64,000 nt of DNA. Source: G963667915 sp965197385 (GTDB lineage Bacteria; Acidobacteriota; Vicinamibacteria; Vicinamibacterales; UBA823). Positions 51,678-60,900 of this stretch are shown in pieces. The notes below the pieces were generated by a model that ran no database searches, was not told where the DNA came from, and worked only from the letters and a program-made list of their open reading frames with translations. The stretch is from positions 744,001-808,000 of the forward strand of contig CBDANA010000008.1 of assembly GCA_965197385.1 (NCBI GenBank), in the 5' to 3' direction. How positions within the stretch are numbered: position 1 is the stretch's first letter; each line of letters opens with the position of its first letter. The position numbers and the translations under genes are program-made.

Positions 51678-53428
51678 CAACTGGACGCCAGATCGCCGAC
51701 GGCCGCCCCCGCCCCAGCCACGCCGGTGCGTCGCTGAGACAGGGTCCACTCCTCACGCAATCCTTTGTCGAATTCCGATCGGAAGAATCCCGCCTTTGCG
51801 CCGCCGTCGATGATGTCCCAGGGCAGGGCGCAATCGCGGCTCCGGTCGCGAAAGACCCAGAAATCCGGGTCGATGTCGGCCGTCTCAACGGCACGTCGCC
51901 AGTCGCCGCCGTTCCGCGCCGCCGCGTCGATGACCGGGGCGATCCGCCGATCCCCGAGCGAAAGCAGCGCCTGATAGTACGAATGGCGTTCGGACTTGAT
52001 CGACAGGTAGACGTGGTCGAGCCCGGCCATGAGCGACCGCAGCCGCTTCGTGCGTGATGCCACCACAGCCAGCGGCGTCATCGGCAGCCACTGATAGGTC
52101 GTTCCGGGCTTCGGCACGAGCGGGTTGACGCTCGCCACGAGCCGCCCGGGCCGGCCCCGCCGCCTGGCGTGGACGAGCATCCGGTCCCGAATCCGCCGGA
52201 CGAGGTCGTGGATGGCCGCCAGGTCGTCGTCCGTCTCTGTGGGCAAGCCGATCATGAAGTACAACTTCAGGTTTTCGATGCCGCTCGACAGGATCGCATC
52301 GGCGCGATCGACGATCTGCGCGTTCGTCACGGTCTTGTTGATGACGCGACGCAGCCGATCCGAGCCGGTTTCCGGCGCGATCGTGAGCGTACGTTGACCG
52401 CTCCGGTACAGCAACTCGATGATCCGGGGTGTCAGGTCGTCGAGCCGCAGCGATGCCGGGCTGACGGTGTAACCTAAATTGAGCAGACGCGCCAGAATCT
52501 CCTCGATGTCGGGATGGTCGCAGAGCGCAATCGAGACCAATCCGACCCGGTTGGCGTGGATTTTGGCTCGCTCGGCGCACGCCAGGATCCGGCTCGTCGA
52601 GAAGGCGCGCACCGGCAGGTAATTGTATCCGGCCCAGCAAAACCGGCACAGGTTCGCGCACCCTCGAACGACTTCGATGAGGAAGCGGGATCCGAACTCG
52701 GTCTGCGGGGTGAAGATTCGCGTGCACGGCGGATCGAGGTCGCGTACCGACGGGACGGACGCCTTCGTGACGAACGGCGGTAGCGCGGGGTCGATCGGTT
52801 CGTGTGGCTCGACGGTGCCGTCATCCGCATACCGCACCGCATACAGCGACGGAACGTAGAATCCCGGCATCGTGGCCAGCGTGCGCAACACCGCCTTGCG
52901 GTCGGCCGACCCGGCGGCGGCCACGAGCGCGGGCACGAGCGCCTCCCCTTCCCCGGCCGTAACCAGGTCCACGAACGGCGCCAGCGGCTCCGGGTTCAGA
53001 AACGTTACCGCACCGCCCAGCACGATCAACGGATGGCGGCTTGTACGCTCGCTGGCGTATACCGGAATCCCAGCCAGTCGCATGATCGTCAAGATGTTCA
53101 CGTAGTCCCACTCGAACGACACCGTGAACGCGAGCACGTCGAAGTCGGACACCGGAGTCTGAGTCTCGAGGGTCAGCAGGGGCGAACGGGCGGCCATGAG
53201 CGCGCGCACCTCCTGCTTCGGCGGCAGGAACACCCGCTCGCATGACACGCCAAGCTCCGCGTTGAAGAGGTGATGCACCGTCTGCAGGCCCAGATTGGAC
53301 ATGCCGACGTAGTAGCTATTGGGAAAGCAGAGGGCGACGCGCAGGCGATCGCCCACCGTGCGGGAACACTCGCCCCGCTCGAGCTCGAGAAACTGCTGCG
53401 CCTGCTCGCGTTGGCGCCAGGAAGACAT
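51677..53428 (-). CDS. B12-binding-type radical SAM protein (TIGR03960-like)
   Basis: A 583-residue radical SAM enzyme. Residues 1-200 look like the cobalamin-binding-type Rossmann domain of COG1032 proteins (VALCFPNSYYVGMSNLGLQT, VLGGAVTFLNPEP). The radical SAM core has the iron-sulfur motif VVRGCANLCRFCWAGY (Cys-x3-Cys-x2-Cys), then IAPETGSDRLR and LKLYFMIGLPTETDDDL. The family is common next to cell-division or ribosomal genes, and many members are fused or linked to a DUF2344 domain, absent here. The reaction is unknown. It lies downstream of ftsZ, 131 bp away, on the same strand. Confidence 0.87.
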   Translation of the reverse strand: MSSWRQREQAQQFLELERGECSRTVGDRLRVALCFPNSYYVGMSNLGLQTVHHLFNAELGVSCERVFLPPKQEVRALMAARSPLLTLETQTPVSDFDVLAFTVSFEWDYVNILTIMRLAGIPVYASERTSRHPLIVLGGAVTFLNPEPLAPFVDLVTAGEGEALVPALVAAAGSADRKAVLRTLATMPGFYVPSLYAVRYADDGTVEPHEPIDPALPPFVTKASVPSVRDLDPPCTRIFTPQTEFGSRFLIEVVRGCANLCRFCWAGYNYLPVRAFSTSRILACAERAKIHANRVGLVSIALCDHPDIEEILARLLNLGYTVSPASLRLDDLTPRIIELLYRSGQRTLTIAPETGSDRLRRVINKTVTNAQIVDRADAILSSGIENLKLYFMIGLPTETDDDLAAIHDLVRRIRDRMLVHARRRGRPGRLVASVNPLVPKPGTTYQWLPMTPLAVVASRTKRLRSLMAGLDHVYLSIKSERHSYYQALLSLGDRRIAPVIDAAARNGGDWRRAVETADIDPDFWVFRDRSRDCALPWDIIDGGAKAGFFRSEFDKGLREEWTLSQRRTGVAGAGAAVGDLASS

Positions 53429-53559
53429 CGGTGATCGAGTCGGCGGCGGCTGGTCTCACACCTGCCGCCAGCGGTGAACAGGTCGCGGGAGCGAACCGGC
53501 GCGGCACGCCGAGCCACCCGCCTCGGCTTATTCTACCACGCCGGCGGCGCGCCGATCGA

Positions 53560-54825
53560 TCACGCTTCGGATCGCCGTCGAAGAAATGCCGGCACGTCGA
53601 CCCCGGCCGTGATCTCCTCGGGATTCTCCTGGACCGACCCAGGCCCGCCGTCGGCGGACGCCGGCGCCGAAGCCAGCGGCAGATCCACGGCGGGCCGCCG
53701 CGCCAAGGACAGTCGCGGCGCGACCGCCTCCGGTTGCGGCTCAGGCGTCCAGGAGGAGTACTGCTGCAGGTCAACCGGCGTCGTACTCGGCTCTGCCCGC
53801 GTGGTCCCGTCCCGTTCGAAGCCCGTGGCGATCACGGTGATCTTCACCTGCCCCTGCATCGAGGGATCCACGACCGCGCCGAAGATGATGTTGGCCTCTT
53901 CGTGGGCGGCTTCCTGGATGATCGAAGAAGCTTCACTCACCTCGACCAGCGAGAGATCGCCACCGCCGGTCACATTGATGATGACGCCGCGCGCACCCTT
54001 GACGGACGCATCTTCCAGTAGCGGGCTGGAAATGGCGAGGTTCGCCGCGTCGCTGGCTCGGGACGCCCCTTCGCCAACGCCGGTGCCCATGATCGCCATG
54101 CCCATGCCAGACATGACCGTGGTGACATCGGCGAAATCGAGATTGATCAGGCCCGGAACGAGGATCAGATCGGAAATGCCCTGGATGGCCTGGCGCAGGA
54201 CGTCATCTGCCGTGGAGAAGGCCTCGACGAGCGACGTCGAGCGATCGATGGTCGACAACAGGCGTTCGTTGGGAATCGTGATGACCGAGTCTACGCACTC
54301 GCGTAGCTCCTCGAGGCCGCGCTCCGCGCGCGCCGCGCGCTTCTTGCCTTCGAAGGCGAACGGCCTGGTCACGACGGCGATGGTGAGCGCGCCGAGCTCA
54401 CTGGCCAGACTGGCAATCACCGGTGCCGCGCCGGTGCCGGTGCCGCCGCCGAGCCCGGTTGTCACGAACACCATATCCGCCCCATCCAGCGCTTGCAGGA
54501 GCTTGTCGGTGTCTTCGAGTGCCGACTGTCGTCCCAGGTTCGGATCGGCGCCGGCACCGAGCCCCTTCGTGATCTTAGCTCCGAGCTGAATCTTGTTCGG
54601 CACCGCGTTCCACTTGAGGGCTTGGATGTCGGTGTTCGCCACGATGAAGTCGACGCCCTGGAGGCCGGACGCCACCATCCGGTTCACGGCGTTGCCGCCT
54701 CCGCCCCCGACACCGATGACGGTGATGCGCGCGCCGGCGCGGAGATCGTCGTCGAGCGTGAGCCGCAACGGTCCGCTCACCGATGGCTGCCCGGTCCCGG
54801 TTGGTTTCGTGTGCACATCGGTCAT
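53560..54825 (-). CDS. ftsZ: Cell division protein FtsZ
   Basis: Tubulin-like GTPase that forms the Z-ring. The 421-residue protein has VGGGGGNAVNRM, the GTP-binding GGGTGTG (residues 126-132) and the T7-loop NLDFADV. A Pro-rich linker of about 60 residues ends in the conserved C-terminal peptide (VDVPAFLRRR) for FtsA and ZipA-type partners. The ATG at 54825 is preferred to a TTG at 54831 because GGAG lies 8 nt upstream. It is the last dcw gene before the radical SAM gene. Confidence 0.97.
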   Translation of the reverse strand: MTDVHTKPTGTGQPSVSGPLRLTLDDDLRAGARITVIGVGGGGGNAVNRMVASGLQGVDFIVANTDIQALKWNAVPNKIQLGAKITKGLGAGADPNLGRQSALEDTDKLLQALDGADMVFVTTGLGGGTGTGAAPVIASLASELGALTIAVVTRPFAFEGKKRAARAERGLEELRECVDSVITIPNERLLSTIDRSTSLVEAFSTADDVLRQAIQGISDLILVPGLINLDFADVTTVMSGMGMAIMGTGVGEGASRASDAANLAISSPLLEDASVKGARGVIINVTGGGDLSLVEVSEASSIIQEAAHEEANIIFGAVVDPSMQGQVKITVIATGFERDGTTRAEPSTTPVDLQQYSSWTPEPQPEAVAPRLSLARRPAVDLPLASAPASADGGPGSVQENPEEITAGVDVPAFLRRRSEA

Positions 54826-54866
54826 GGTCAAGTCTCCACCTCACGAATAGGGACGGAGGATCGGTC

Positions 54867-56102
54867 CTAAAAAAACTCCTTGAACAAGCCGCGCAGCCGG
54901 CCAGCTACCCGTCCCAGGGCCCCCATGCCCACGAGGCGCGTCGGTTCGGCCGCGCCGGTTCGGTGCGCGTACATCACGAGCCCGACGGCCGTGGCGAACG
55001 CCGGACTATGCACGTGATCGGCCAGACCGCCGACCTCGCCTGGACACCCGCGCCGAATCGGCAGGTCGAAGATTTGCTCGGCAATTTCGGCCATGCCGTC
55101 GAGTACCGCACCGCCTCCGGTGAGGACGATGCCCGAATTCAACGCTTGCTCGTATCCGGCGCGCCGGATTTCGTCCCAGAGCAAGTGGAAGATCTCCTCC
55201 GCCCGAGGCTGCAGAATCTCGGACAGAATGCGCCGTGCCATGACCCGTGGCTGCCGTCCGCCGACGCTGGCGACCTCCATCGTGTCTTCCTCGTCCACCA
55301 TGGCCGACAGGGCGCAGCCGCACCGGCGCTTGATCTTCTCGGCGTCTGGAATCGGCGTGCGAAGCCCGATGGCGATGTCGTTCGTGAAGTGGTCGCCACC
55401 AATCGCCACGACGCCGGTGTGCCACAGACTGCCGCGCTCGAAGATGGCGAAATCCGTTGTCCCACCCCCGATGTCTACCAGCGCAACGCCTAACTCTTTC
55501 TCATCCTTCGTCAGCACCGACTCACTTGCGGCCAACTGTTCAAGGACGGTGTCGAGCACAGCCACACCGGCGCGGTTCACGCAGGCTACGATGTTCTGCG
55601 TGGACGACGCACTTCCCGTGATGACGTGCACATTCACCTCGAGCCGGGCTCCGGTCATGCCGATCGGCGCGCCGATGCCATCCTGTTCGTCCACCACGAA
55701 GTCCTGCGGAAGGACATGAAGAATCTCACGGCCGCTTGGCAGCGCCACGGCCTGGGCGGCGGCGATCGCCCGGCGCACGTCCTCTCTCTCAATTTCGCGG
55801 TTCCTTCCGGCGACGGCCACGACGCCTCGGCTGTTGAACCCCTTGACATGGGCGCCGGACAAACCGAGGTGCACCGAGTCGATCTCCACGCCGGCCGTCA
55901 ACTCAGCCTCCTCGATGGCCTTCTTGACCGATTCGACCGCGGCCTCCAGGTTCACCACGACACCGCGCCGGATGCCGTGCGCCTCGGCCACGCCAATGCC
56001 GATGATGTCGAGCCCGCCGTCATCCACGATCTCGCCAACGATGGCCGATATCTTCGACGTCCCGACGTCAAGTCCTACGAGATATCGCTCTTTACGTGCC
56101 AC
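54867..56102 (-). CDS. ftsA: Cell division protein FtsA
   Basis: Actin-like membrane tether of the Z-ring. The 411-residue protein has the phosphate loop VGLDVGTSKISAIVG, the second phosphate loop VDIGGGTTDFAIF and the adenosine motif VLTGGGAVLDG, and ends in an amphipathic helix (GRLRGLFKEFF) for membrane binding. The start is GTG at 56102, with GGAGG 4 nt upstream. It lies between ftsQ and ftsZ in the usual order. Confidence 0.96.
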   Translation of the reverse strand: MARKERYLVGLDVGTSKISAIVGEIVDDGGLDIIGIGVAEAHGIRRGVVVNLEAAVESVKKAIEEAELTAGVEIDSVHLGLSGAHVKGFNSRGVVAVAGRNREIEREDVRRAIAAAQAVALPSGREILHVLPQDFVVDEQDGIGAPIGMTGARLEVNVHVITGSASSTQNIVACVNRAGVAVLDTVLEQLAASESVLTKDEKELGVALVDIGGGTTDFAIFERGSLWHTGVVAIGGDHFTNDIAIGLRTPIPDAEKIKRRCGCALSAMVDEEDTMEVASVGGRQPRVMARRILSEILQPRAEEIFHLLWDEIRRAGYEQALNSGIVLTGGGAVLDGMAEIAEQIFDLPIRRGCPGEVGGLADHVHSPAFATAVGLVMYAHRTGAAEPTRLVGMGALGRVAGRLRGLFKEFF

Positions 56103-56148
56103 GCATCCTCCGTCCCGTTGCAGGGCGTGTCTCTAGCTAAGCTAGCTG

Positions 56149-56988
56149 CTACGGGGTGGCCGGGACCGATGCCTTCGACCCGGTCGGCCCCACGTACACC
56201 CGCTCACCAAAACGTAAATCCACGTAGTCGATGTCCGGCACGCGTTCACGGAGCGCCGCGGCCATTTCCAGATAGGCATGCAGCCGATCGGCGAAGCGCT
56301 CGTTCCCGAGGTGCAGGAGTGCGCCGTCACCGTCAAGCAGCACCACGACGTTGTAGGGATCGGTGACGTCCAACTGCGAGACTCGGCGCGCCAGATCGGG
56401 TCGATCCAAAAGGTCGTCGAGCACGCGGCGGGCCAGTGTCGCGCGCGCGCCGTCGATCGTGGGTGGCCCACCTTCGACCAACTCGATCAGCCCATCGATG
56501 ATCGGAAGGTCGAAGTCGGCGTACTGCGGCCCGTATTCGTCGATGACGCCTCCAAGCTCATCGACCAGGTAGAGCCGGCTGCCGGCTCGGCCGAGGCCGA
56601 CCGGCATCCGCTCCGAGACAACGATCTCGACGGTCGACGGCACGATCTTCCGAAGCGCGGCATCCTGCACCCACGGTGAGGTCACGAGACGGCTGCGCCA
56701 CTCGTGCAGCCGAGCGGTCAAGATGTTCTGGCCCCGGAGCCCGTCAACCAGCGCCAGCACCTCCCCGGTCGACAGCCGCGTGTTGCCCCAAACCTCGACC
56801 CGATCGATCGACAGGGCCGACGCGTTGAGCACCAGATGCGCCGCGCGATACGCGGCATAGCCCACCAGTGAAAGCACCACGACCGCGCGGAATGCGCTCC
56901 GCCAGCGCAGCTTCCAATCACGGCGCCGGCGTGCCGGTCTGACGTGCGACCGACGAAAACGCTTGTCCGTAGGTGCGCGAACGCCCAT
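56149..56988 (-). CDS. ftsQ: Cell division protein FtsQ (DivIB)
   Basis: A 279-residue bitopic division protein that links early and late divisome components. It has a basic cytosolic N-terminus, one membrane helix (about residues 32-53, FRAVVVLSLVGYAAYRAAHL) and a periplasmic POTRA domain (IDRVEVWGNTRLSTGEVLAL through EIVVSERMPVG), followed by a beta domain with YVDLRFGERVYV near the end. The start abuts the murC stop without a gap. Elsewhere murB and often ddl lie between murC and ftsQ; here they do not. Confidence 0.92.
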   Translation of the reverse strand: MGVRAPTDKRFRRSHVRPARRRRDWKLRWRSAFRAVVVLSLVGYAAYRAAHLVLNASALSIDRVEVWGNTRLSTGEVLALVDGLRGQNILTARLHEWRSRLVTSPWVQDAALRKIVPSTVEIVVSERMPVGLGRAGSRLYLVDELGGVIDEYGPQYADFDLPIIDGLIELVEGGPPTIDGARATLARRVLDDLLDRPDLARRVSQLDVTDPYNVVVLLDGDGALLHLGNERFADRLHAYLEMAAALRERVPDIDYVDLRFGERVYVGPTGSKASVPATP

Positions 56989-58422
56989 CTACCCGCGTCG
57001 CTCCTTCCGGCCGGTTCCGGCCGGGCGCGCCGACTCGAGCCGGCCCACGATGGTTCCGGCCACATCCCCGATCGAGCCAGCACCGAGTGTGATGACCAGG
57101 TCACCCGCCCGCACGAGCCCCAGCACGACATCGGCTACATCCTCGAGCGACTCGACGACCCGCACGTGCGACTGGCCTGCCTGCCTGACGGCCGCCGCCA
57201 TGGCCGCCGCCGTTGCACCCGGAATGGGCGTCTCACCCGCCCCGTACACCTCGGTGAGAACGATCTCGTCCGCCTCGGCCAGGGCGGTGCCGAATTCATC
57301 CAGCAAGCGGCTCGTGCGCGTATACCGGTGAGGTTGGAAGACGAGGATGACGCGGCGATCCAATCCGGCGCGGGCCGCCGCGAGCACGGCGCGGATCTCG
57401 GTCGGATGGTGGCCGTAATCGTCGATCACCATCACGTCGCCTACCTCACCGCAAAGCTGAAACCGTCGTTCGACCCCCCGGAACTCGGCCAGCGCATCCG
57501 CGATGCAGTCGAACGCCACGCCCACCTCGAGCCCCACGACCACCGCCGCCAGGGCGTTGCGTAGGTTGTGGTGGCCCGGGACCTGGAGGTGAAGGCCTCC
57601 CGAAGCATCAGACGGACCAGTGCCGGCCGCGCGAACCCGAACCTCGCAGGACGCACCAAACGGCCGCAACTGCACGCTGGTACCGCGCACGTCCGCGCCG
57701 TGCGCTTCATCCAGCCCGTAGGTGATGACCCGCCGGGTCATGCGCGGCAAGAGCTGGCGGACATGCTTGTCGTCCGCGCAAGCCACCGTGGCACCGTAGA
57801 ACGGCACGGCATTTGCGAAATCCAGAAACGCCTCTCGCAGACGGTCAAAGGTGCCGTAGCGATCGAGGTGCTCGTAATCGATGTTGGTGATGACCGCGAT
57901 CGCCGGCGACAGCTTGAGAAAAGACCGATCGCTCTCGTCGGCTTCCGCCACCATGTAGTTGCCTCGCCCAAGTCTCGCATTGCTGCCGAACGCACTGAGT
58001 CGCCCGCCAATCACCGCGGTGGGATCGAGACCGCCGCGCTCCAGCACCAGCGCGATCATCGACGTGACCGACGTCTTACCGTGCGATCCCGAGATTGCGA
58101 TGCCGTATCGCAACCGCATCATCTCCGCCAGCATTTCGGCGCGAGGAATGACCGGAACCTGACGGCGTCTCGCCTCGGTCACCTCCTCGTTCTGCTCGGT
58201 CACCGCCGACGACACGACGACGACATCGGCCTGCTGCACCAGGCTCGGGTCGTGACCAATGTGCACCGCCACCCCAATCGTTTCCAGCCGGTCGATCACA
58301 GCCGATCGAACCAGATCCGAGCCGCTGACGACATAGCCGAGATTCGTCAGCAGTTCGGCAATGCCGCACATGCCGCTCCCACCGATGCCCACGAAGTGAA
58401 TGTGTCTGGTACGCCCCAGCAT
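56989..58422 (-). CDS. murC: UDP-N-acetylmuramate-L-alanine ligase
   Basis: Adds L-alanine to UDP-MurNAc in peptidoglycan precursor synthesis. The 477-residue protein starts with the Rossmann motif HFVGIGGSGMCGIAELL, has the ATP-binding GSHGKTSVTSM and the C-domain IDDYGHHPTEI, all typical for MurC. The ATG at 58422 is 15 bp from the murG stop. Confidence 0.97.
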   Translation of the reverse strand: MLGRTRHIHFVGIGGSGMCGIAELLTNLGYVVSGSDLVRSAVIDRLETIGVAVHIGHDPSLVQQADVVVVSSAVTEQNEEVTEARRRQVPVIPRAEMLAEMMRLRYGIAISGSHGKTSVTSMIALVLERGGLDPTAVIGGRLSAFGSNARLGRGNYMVAEADESDRSFLKLSPAIAVITNIDYEHLDRYGTFDRLREAFLDFANAVPFYGATVACADDKHVRQLLPRMTRRVITYGLDEAHGADVRGTSVQLRPFGASCEVRVRAAGTGPSDASGGLHLQVPGHHNLRNALAAVVVGLEVGVAFDCIADALAEFRGVERRFQLCGEVGDVMVIDDYGHHPTEIRAVLAAARAGLDRRVILVFQPHRYTRTSRLLDEFGTALAEADEIVLTEVYGAGETPIPGATAAAMAAAVRQAGQSHVRVVESLEDVADVVLGLVRAGDLVITLGAGSIGDVAGTIVGRLESARPAGTGRKERRG

Positions 58423-58436
58423 CGTTTAGGCTCGAT

Positions 58437-59534
58437 TCATCTCGACTCCGCCAGCTGCAGTCCGCGCTCGACGATCATCGACGCCGCATCGGGCCTCGCG
58501 AACTGCCCGACGGCTTTGGCCATCGCGGCCAGCCGCGGCGAGTCGCCCGCCAGCGCGGCGATCCGCTCGGTGATCGATGCCGCGCTCAGATCGGCCTGCA
58601 GCAACAGTTCCGCACCCCCAGCGCGCGCGATTACTTCCGCGTTCCTGCGCTGATGGTCGTCGGCCGCTGTGGCCAGCGGCACCAGGATGCTCGGGCGGCC
58701 GACGGCGGCGACCTCGGCCAGTGTCGTCGCGCCCGCCCGGCACACCACGAGTTGCGCCGCCCGCATCTCCGGTGCCATCGGCTCCAAAAACGCCTCGACC
58801 CGCGCGGCCACCCCCGCCGCTCGATACGCGACGCGCAGGCGTTCGACGTCGCGCGCGCCGCTCTGGTGCGTCACGACGATCCTGGGCTGCACCGCTGCCA
58901 GCGCTGGCGCTGCCAGGCACATGGCCTCGTTAATGGGCCGCGCCCCGCGAGAGCCGCCGATGACGAGCAGCCGGATCGTGTCGGACGGCGCCTCGGCCTT
59001 TTCCCGCGGTGCCAGGAACTCCGGCCTGACCGGATTGCCGCTCACGAAGGCCTTTCCGCCGAAGGACGCCCGAGCGGTCTCGAACGAAACGGCGGCCGTT
59101 CGCACGAACGGCGCGAGGAGGCGGTTCGTCAACCCGGGCCACGCATTCTGTTCCAACACCATCGTCGGAATGCCTCGCAGGGCGGCGAGTAGCACGGTCG
59201 GACCGGAGCTGTACCCCCCGACGCCGATGACCAGGTGCGGCCGGAGCCGGGATAGCGCCCGCCACGCATCCCAGGCGCTCAGCGGCAAGAGGGCCGCGCT
59301 TCGCGCCGTCGCCCCCCAGGACCGCCCTTTGAGGCCGGCACTCCGGATGTGCTCCACCTCGAACCCGGCGTCCGGCACGGCCCGCGCCTCCAGACCGCGC
59401 ACCGTGCCGACAAAGGTCACCACCGCCTCCGGACGCTGCCGGACGAACTCTCGCGCCACCGCAATCCCCGGATAGACATGGCCACCCGTGCCGCCTCCAC
59501 CAATGACCACCCGCAACCTGGCCGCCATGGACAT
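58437..59534 (-). CDS. murG: UDP-GlcNAc:undecaprenyl-pyrophosphoryl-MurNAc-pentapeptide transferase
   Basis: Makes lipid II from lipid I at the inner face of the membrane. The 365-residue GT-B enzyme has RVVIGGGGTGGHVYPGIA (G-loop), GVGGYSSGPTVLLA, EQNAWPGLTNR and the C-terminal RAGATTLAEV plus PLATAADDHQRRNA donor-binding motifs. The ATG at 59534 (or 59528) is used although the frame is open to 59600, since the family starts there. It is 46 bp downstream of ftsW. Confidence 0.95.
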   Translation of the reverse strand: MSMAARLRVVIGGGGTGGHVYPGIAVAREFVRQRPEAVVTFVGTVRGLEARAVPDAGFEVEHIRSAGLKGRSWGATARSAALLPLSAWDAWRALSRLRPHLVIGVGGYSSGPTVLLAALRGIPTMVLEQNAWPGLTNRLLAPFVRTAAVSFETARASFGGKAFVSGNPVRPEFLAPREKAEAPSDTIRLLVIGGSRGARPINEAMCLAAPALAAVQPRIVVTHQSGARDVERLRVAYRAAGVAARVEAFLEPMAPEMRAAQLVVCRAGATTLAEVAAVGRPSILVPLATAADDHQRRNAEVIARAGGAELLLQADLSAASITERIAALAGDSPRLAAMAKAVGQFARPDAASMIVERGLQLAESR

Positions 59535-59580
59535 GGCCCTACTCGGCCGAATTCGGCCGGTCTGTCCCATCCACGCTCGC

Positions 59581-60681
59581 TCACGACTCTGCCGAGGCAT
59601 GCTGCGACACGTTCAGCAGAATGCCCATGCCCACCAGACTGCTCAGCAACGACGACCCTCCGGCGCTCACGAACGGCAGCGCAATCCCCTTCGTGGGCAG
59701 CAACCCGAGCACGACGCTGATATTGACGAAGGCCTGCAGCGTCAACATCGTCGTGAGCCCGAGCGCCATGAAGGCGCCGAACCGATCCGGCGCGCGCACC
59801 GCGACCCGAAATCCTCGCCAGGCGATCACACCGAAGCACAGCAGCACGGCGGTCGCACCGAGCAGTCCGGTCTCTTCGGCGATGACCGCGTAGATGAAGT
59901 CGGTGTGCGGTTCGGGCAGAAAGAACAGCTTCTGGACGCCGCCCATCAAGCCGCGGCCCGTCAGGCCGCCCGTGCCGACGGCGATCAATGATTGAATCAC
60001 CTGGAACCCGTCACCCAGCGGATCGTCCCACGGATCGAGAAAAACGAGCAGCCGACGTCGGCGGTAGTCCGCGCTGATCACGGCGGCATAGAGCAACGGC
60101 ACCATGACGAGGATGGTACCCAGCAGGTAGCGGTAGGTCAGACCCGCCGCGAACACCATGACGCCGACGATGAGCGCGAGGACGAGGGCGGTTCCGAAGT
60201 CCGGCTCCAGCAGGATCAGCCCTGCGACGAGCGCGACGACGATCGCGATCGGCGTCAGCGAATAGCCGATCTCGTTGATGCGATCCATCCGCCGTTCGAG
60301 GATCGCCGCGGAGAACAGAATAACTGCCAGCTTGGCCAGTTCCGACGGCTGGACGCCAATGCCCCCGAGCGCGAACCAGCGTCGGGTGCCGTTGATGGGC
60401 GGCGAAAACAGCACCGCGACCAACAGCACGACTGCCACACCCAGCGCGCTCCAGATGACCACCGGCTGGCGATAGTTCCGGTAATCGAGCCGCATCATGA
60501 CGGCCAGCCCGAACACACCGACGACGGCCCAGGTCACCTGCTTGAAGAGAAACCAATACGGTTGCTGGTACCGTTCCATTGCCAGCACGGCCGACGCGCT
60601 GTACACCATCAGGACGCTCACCCCGACCAAGAGCAGCGTCGCCATGAAGAGCAGCTTGTCGGACTTTAGTTTTCGAGCCAT
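59581..60681 (-). CDS. ftsW: SEDS-family peptidoglycan glycosyltransferase FtsW
   Basis: A 366-residue polytopic membrane protein that polymerises septal peptidoglycan. SEDS-family motifs are present: NGTRRWFALGGIGVQPSELA, LLEPDFGTALVL, the LPEPHTDFIYAVIAEETG loop and PFVSAGGSSLL. About ten membrane spans are expected. Position between murD and murG identifies it as FtsW rather than RodA. It is separated from murD by 207 bp that contain a large inverted repeat. Confidence 0.95.
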   Translation of the reverse strand: MARKLKSDKLLFMATLLLVGVSVLMVYSASAVLAMERYQQPYWFLFKQVTWAVVGVFGLAVMMRLDYRNYRQPVVIWSALGVAVVLLVAVLFSPPINGTRRWFALGGIGVQPSELAKLAVILFSAAILERRMDRINEIGYSLTPIAIVVALVAGLILLEPDFGTALVLALIVGVMVFAAGLTYRYLLGTILVMVPLLYAAVISADYRRRRLLVFLDPWDDPLGDGFQVIQSLIAVGTGGLTGRGLMGGVQKLFFLPEPHTDFIYAVIAEETGLLGATAVLLCFGVIAWRGFRVAVRAPDRFGAFMALGLTTMLTLQAFVNISVVLGLLPTKGIALPFVSAGGSSLLSSLVGMGILLNVSQHASAES

Positions 60682-60770
60682 ACTTCCCGTTCTCCGGTCG
60701 TTCGGCGCCGTCGGCCCAGCCCCGGCTAAAGCTTTGCCAGGCTGAACCCGACACGTGGACTGCAGCCGGC

Positions 60771-60900
60771 CGTGAGCAGTCGGTAGTCATCAGTCAGACT
60801 TGAGGGAGGAGACACCAGCCTCGCAGACCGGGGCAGCCTGCGTTCCCAGCAGCCAGTTCTCCACCGCCGCAATCTGACTGATGACTACTCACTGCTCACG
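60771..60900. repeat. Large inverted repeat between murD and ftsW
   Basis: Arm 1 (60771-60798, beginning CGTGAGCAGTCGGTAGTCAT) and arm 2 (60873-60900) match over 26 of 28 positions as inverted copies, with a 74 nt spacer. Arm 2 overlaps the last codons and the TGA stop of murD. The arms are built from AGTCATC-like words, similar to the TGATGACTG repeat at 25031-25050. It could act as an attenuator or terminator inside the dcw operon. Confidence 0.65.
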
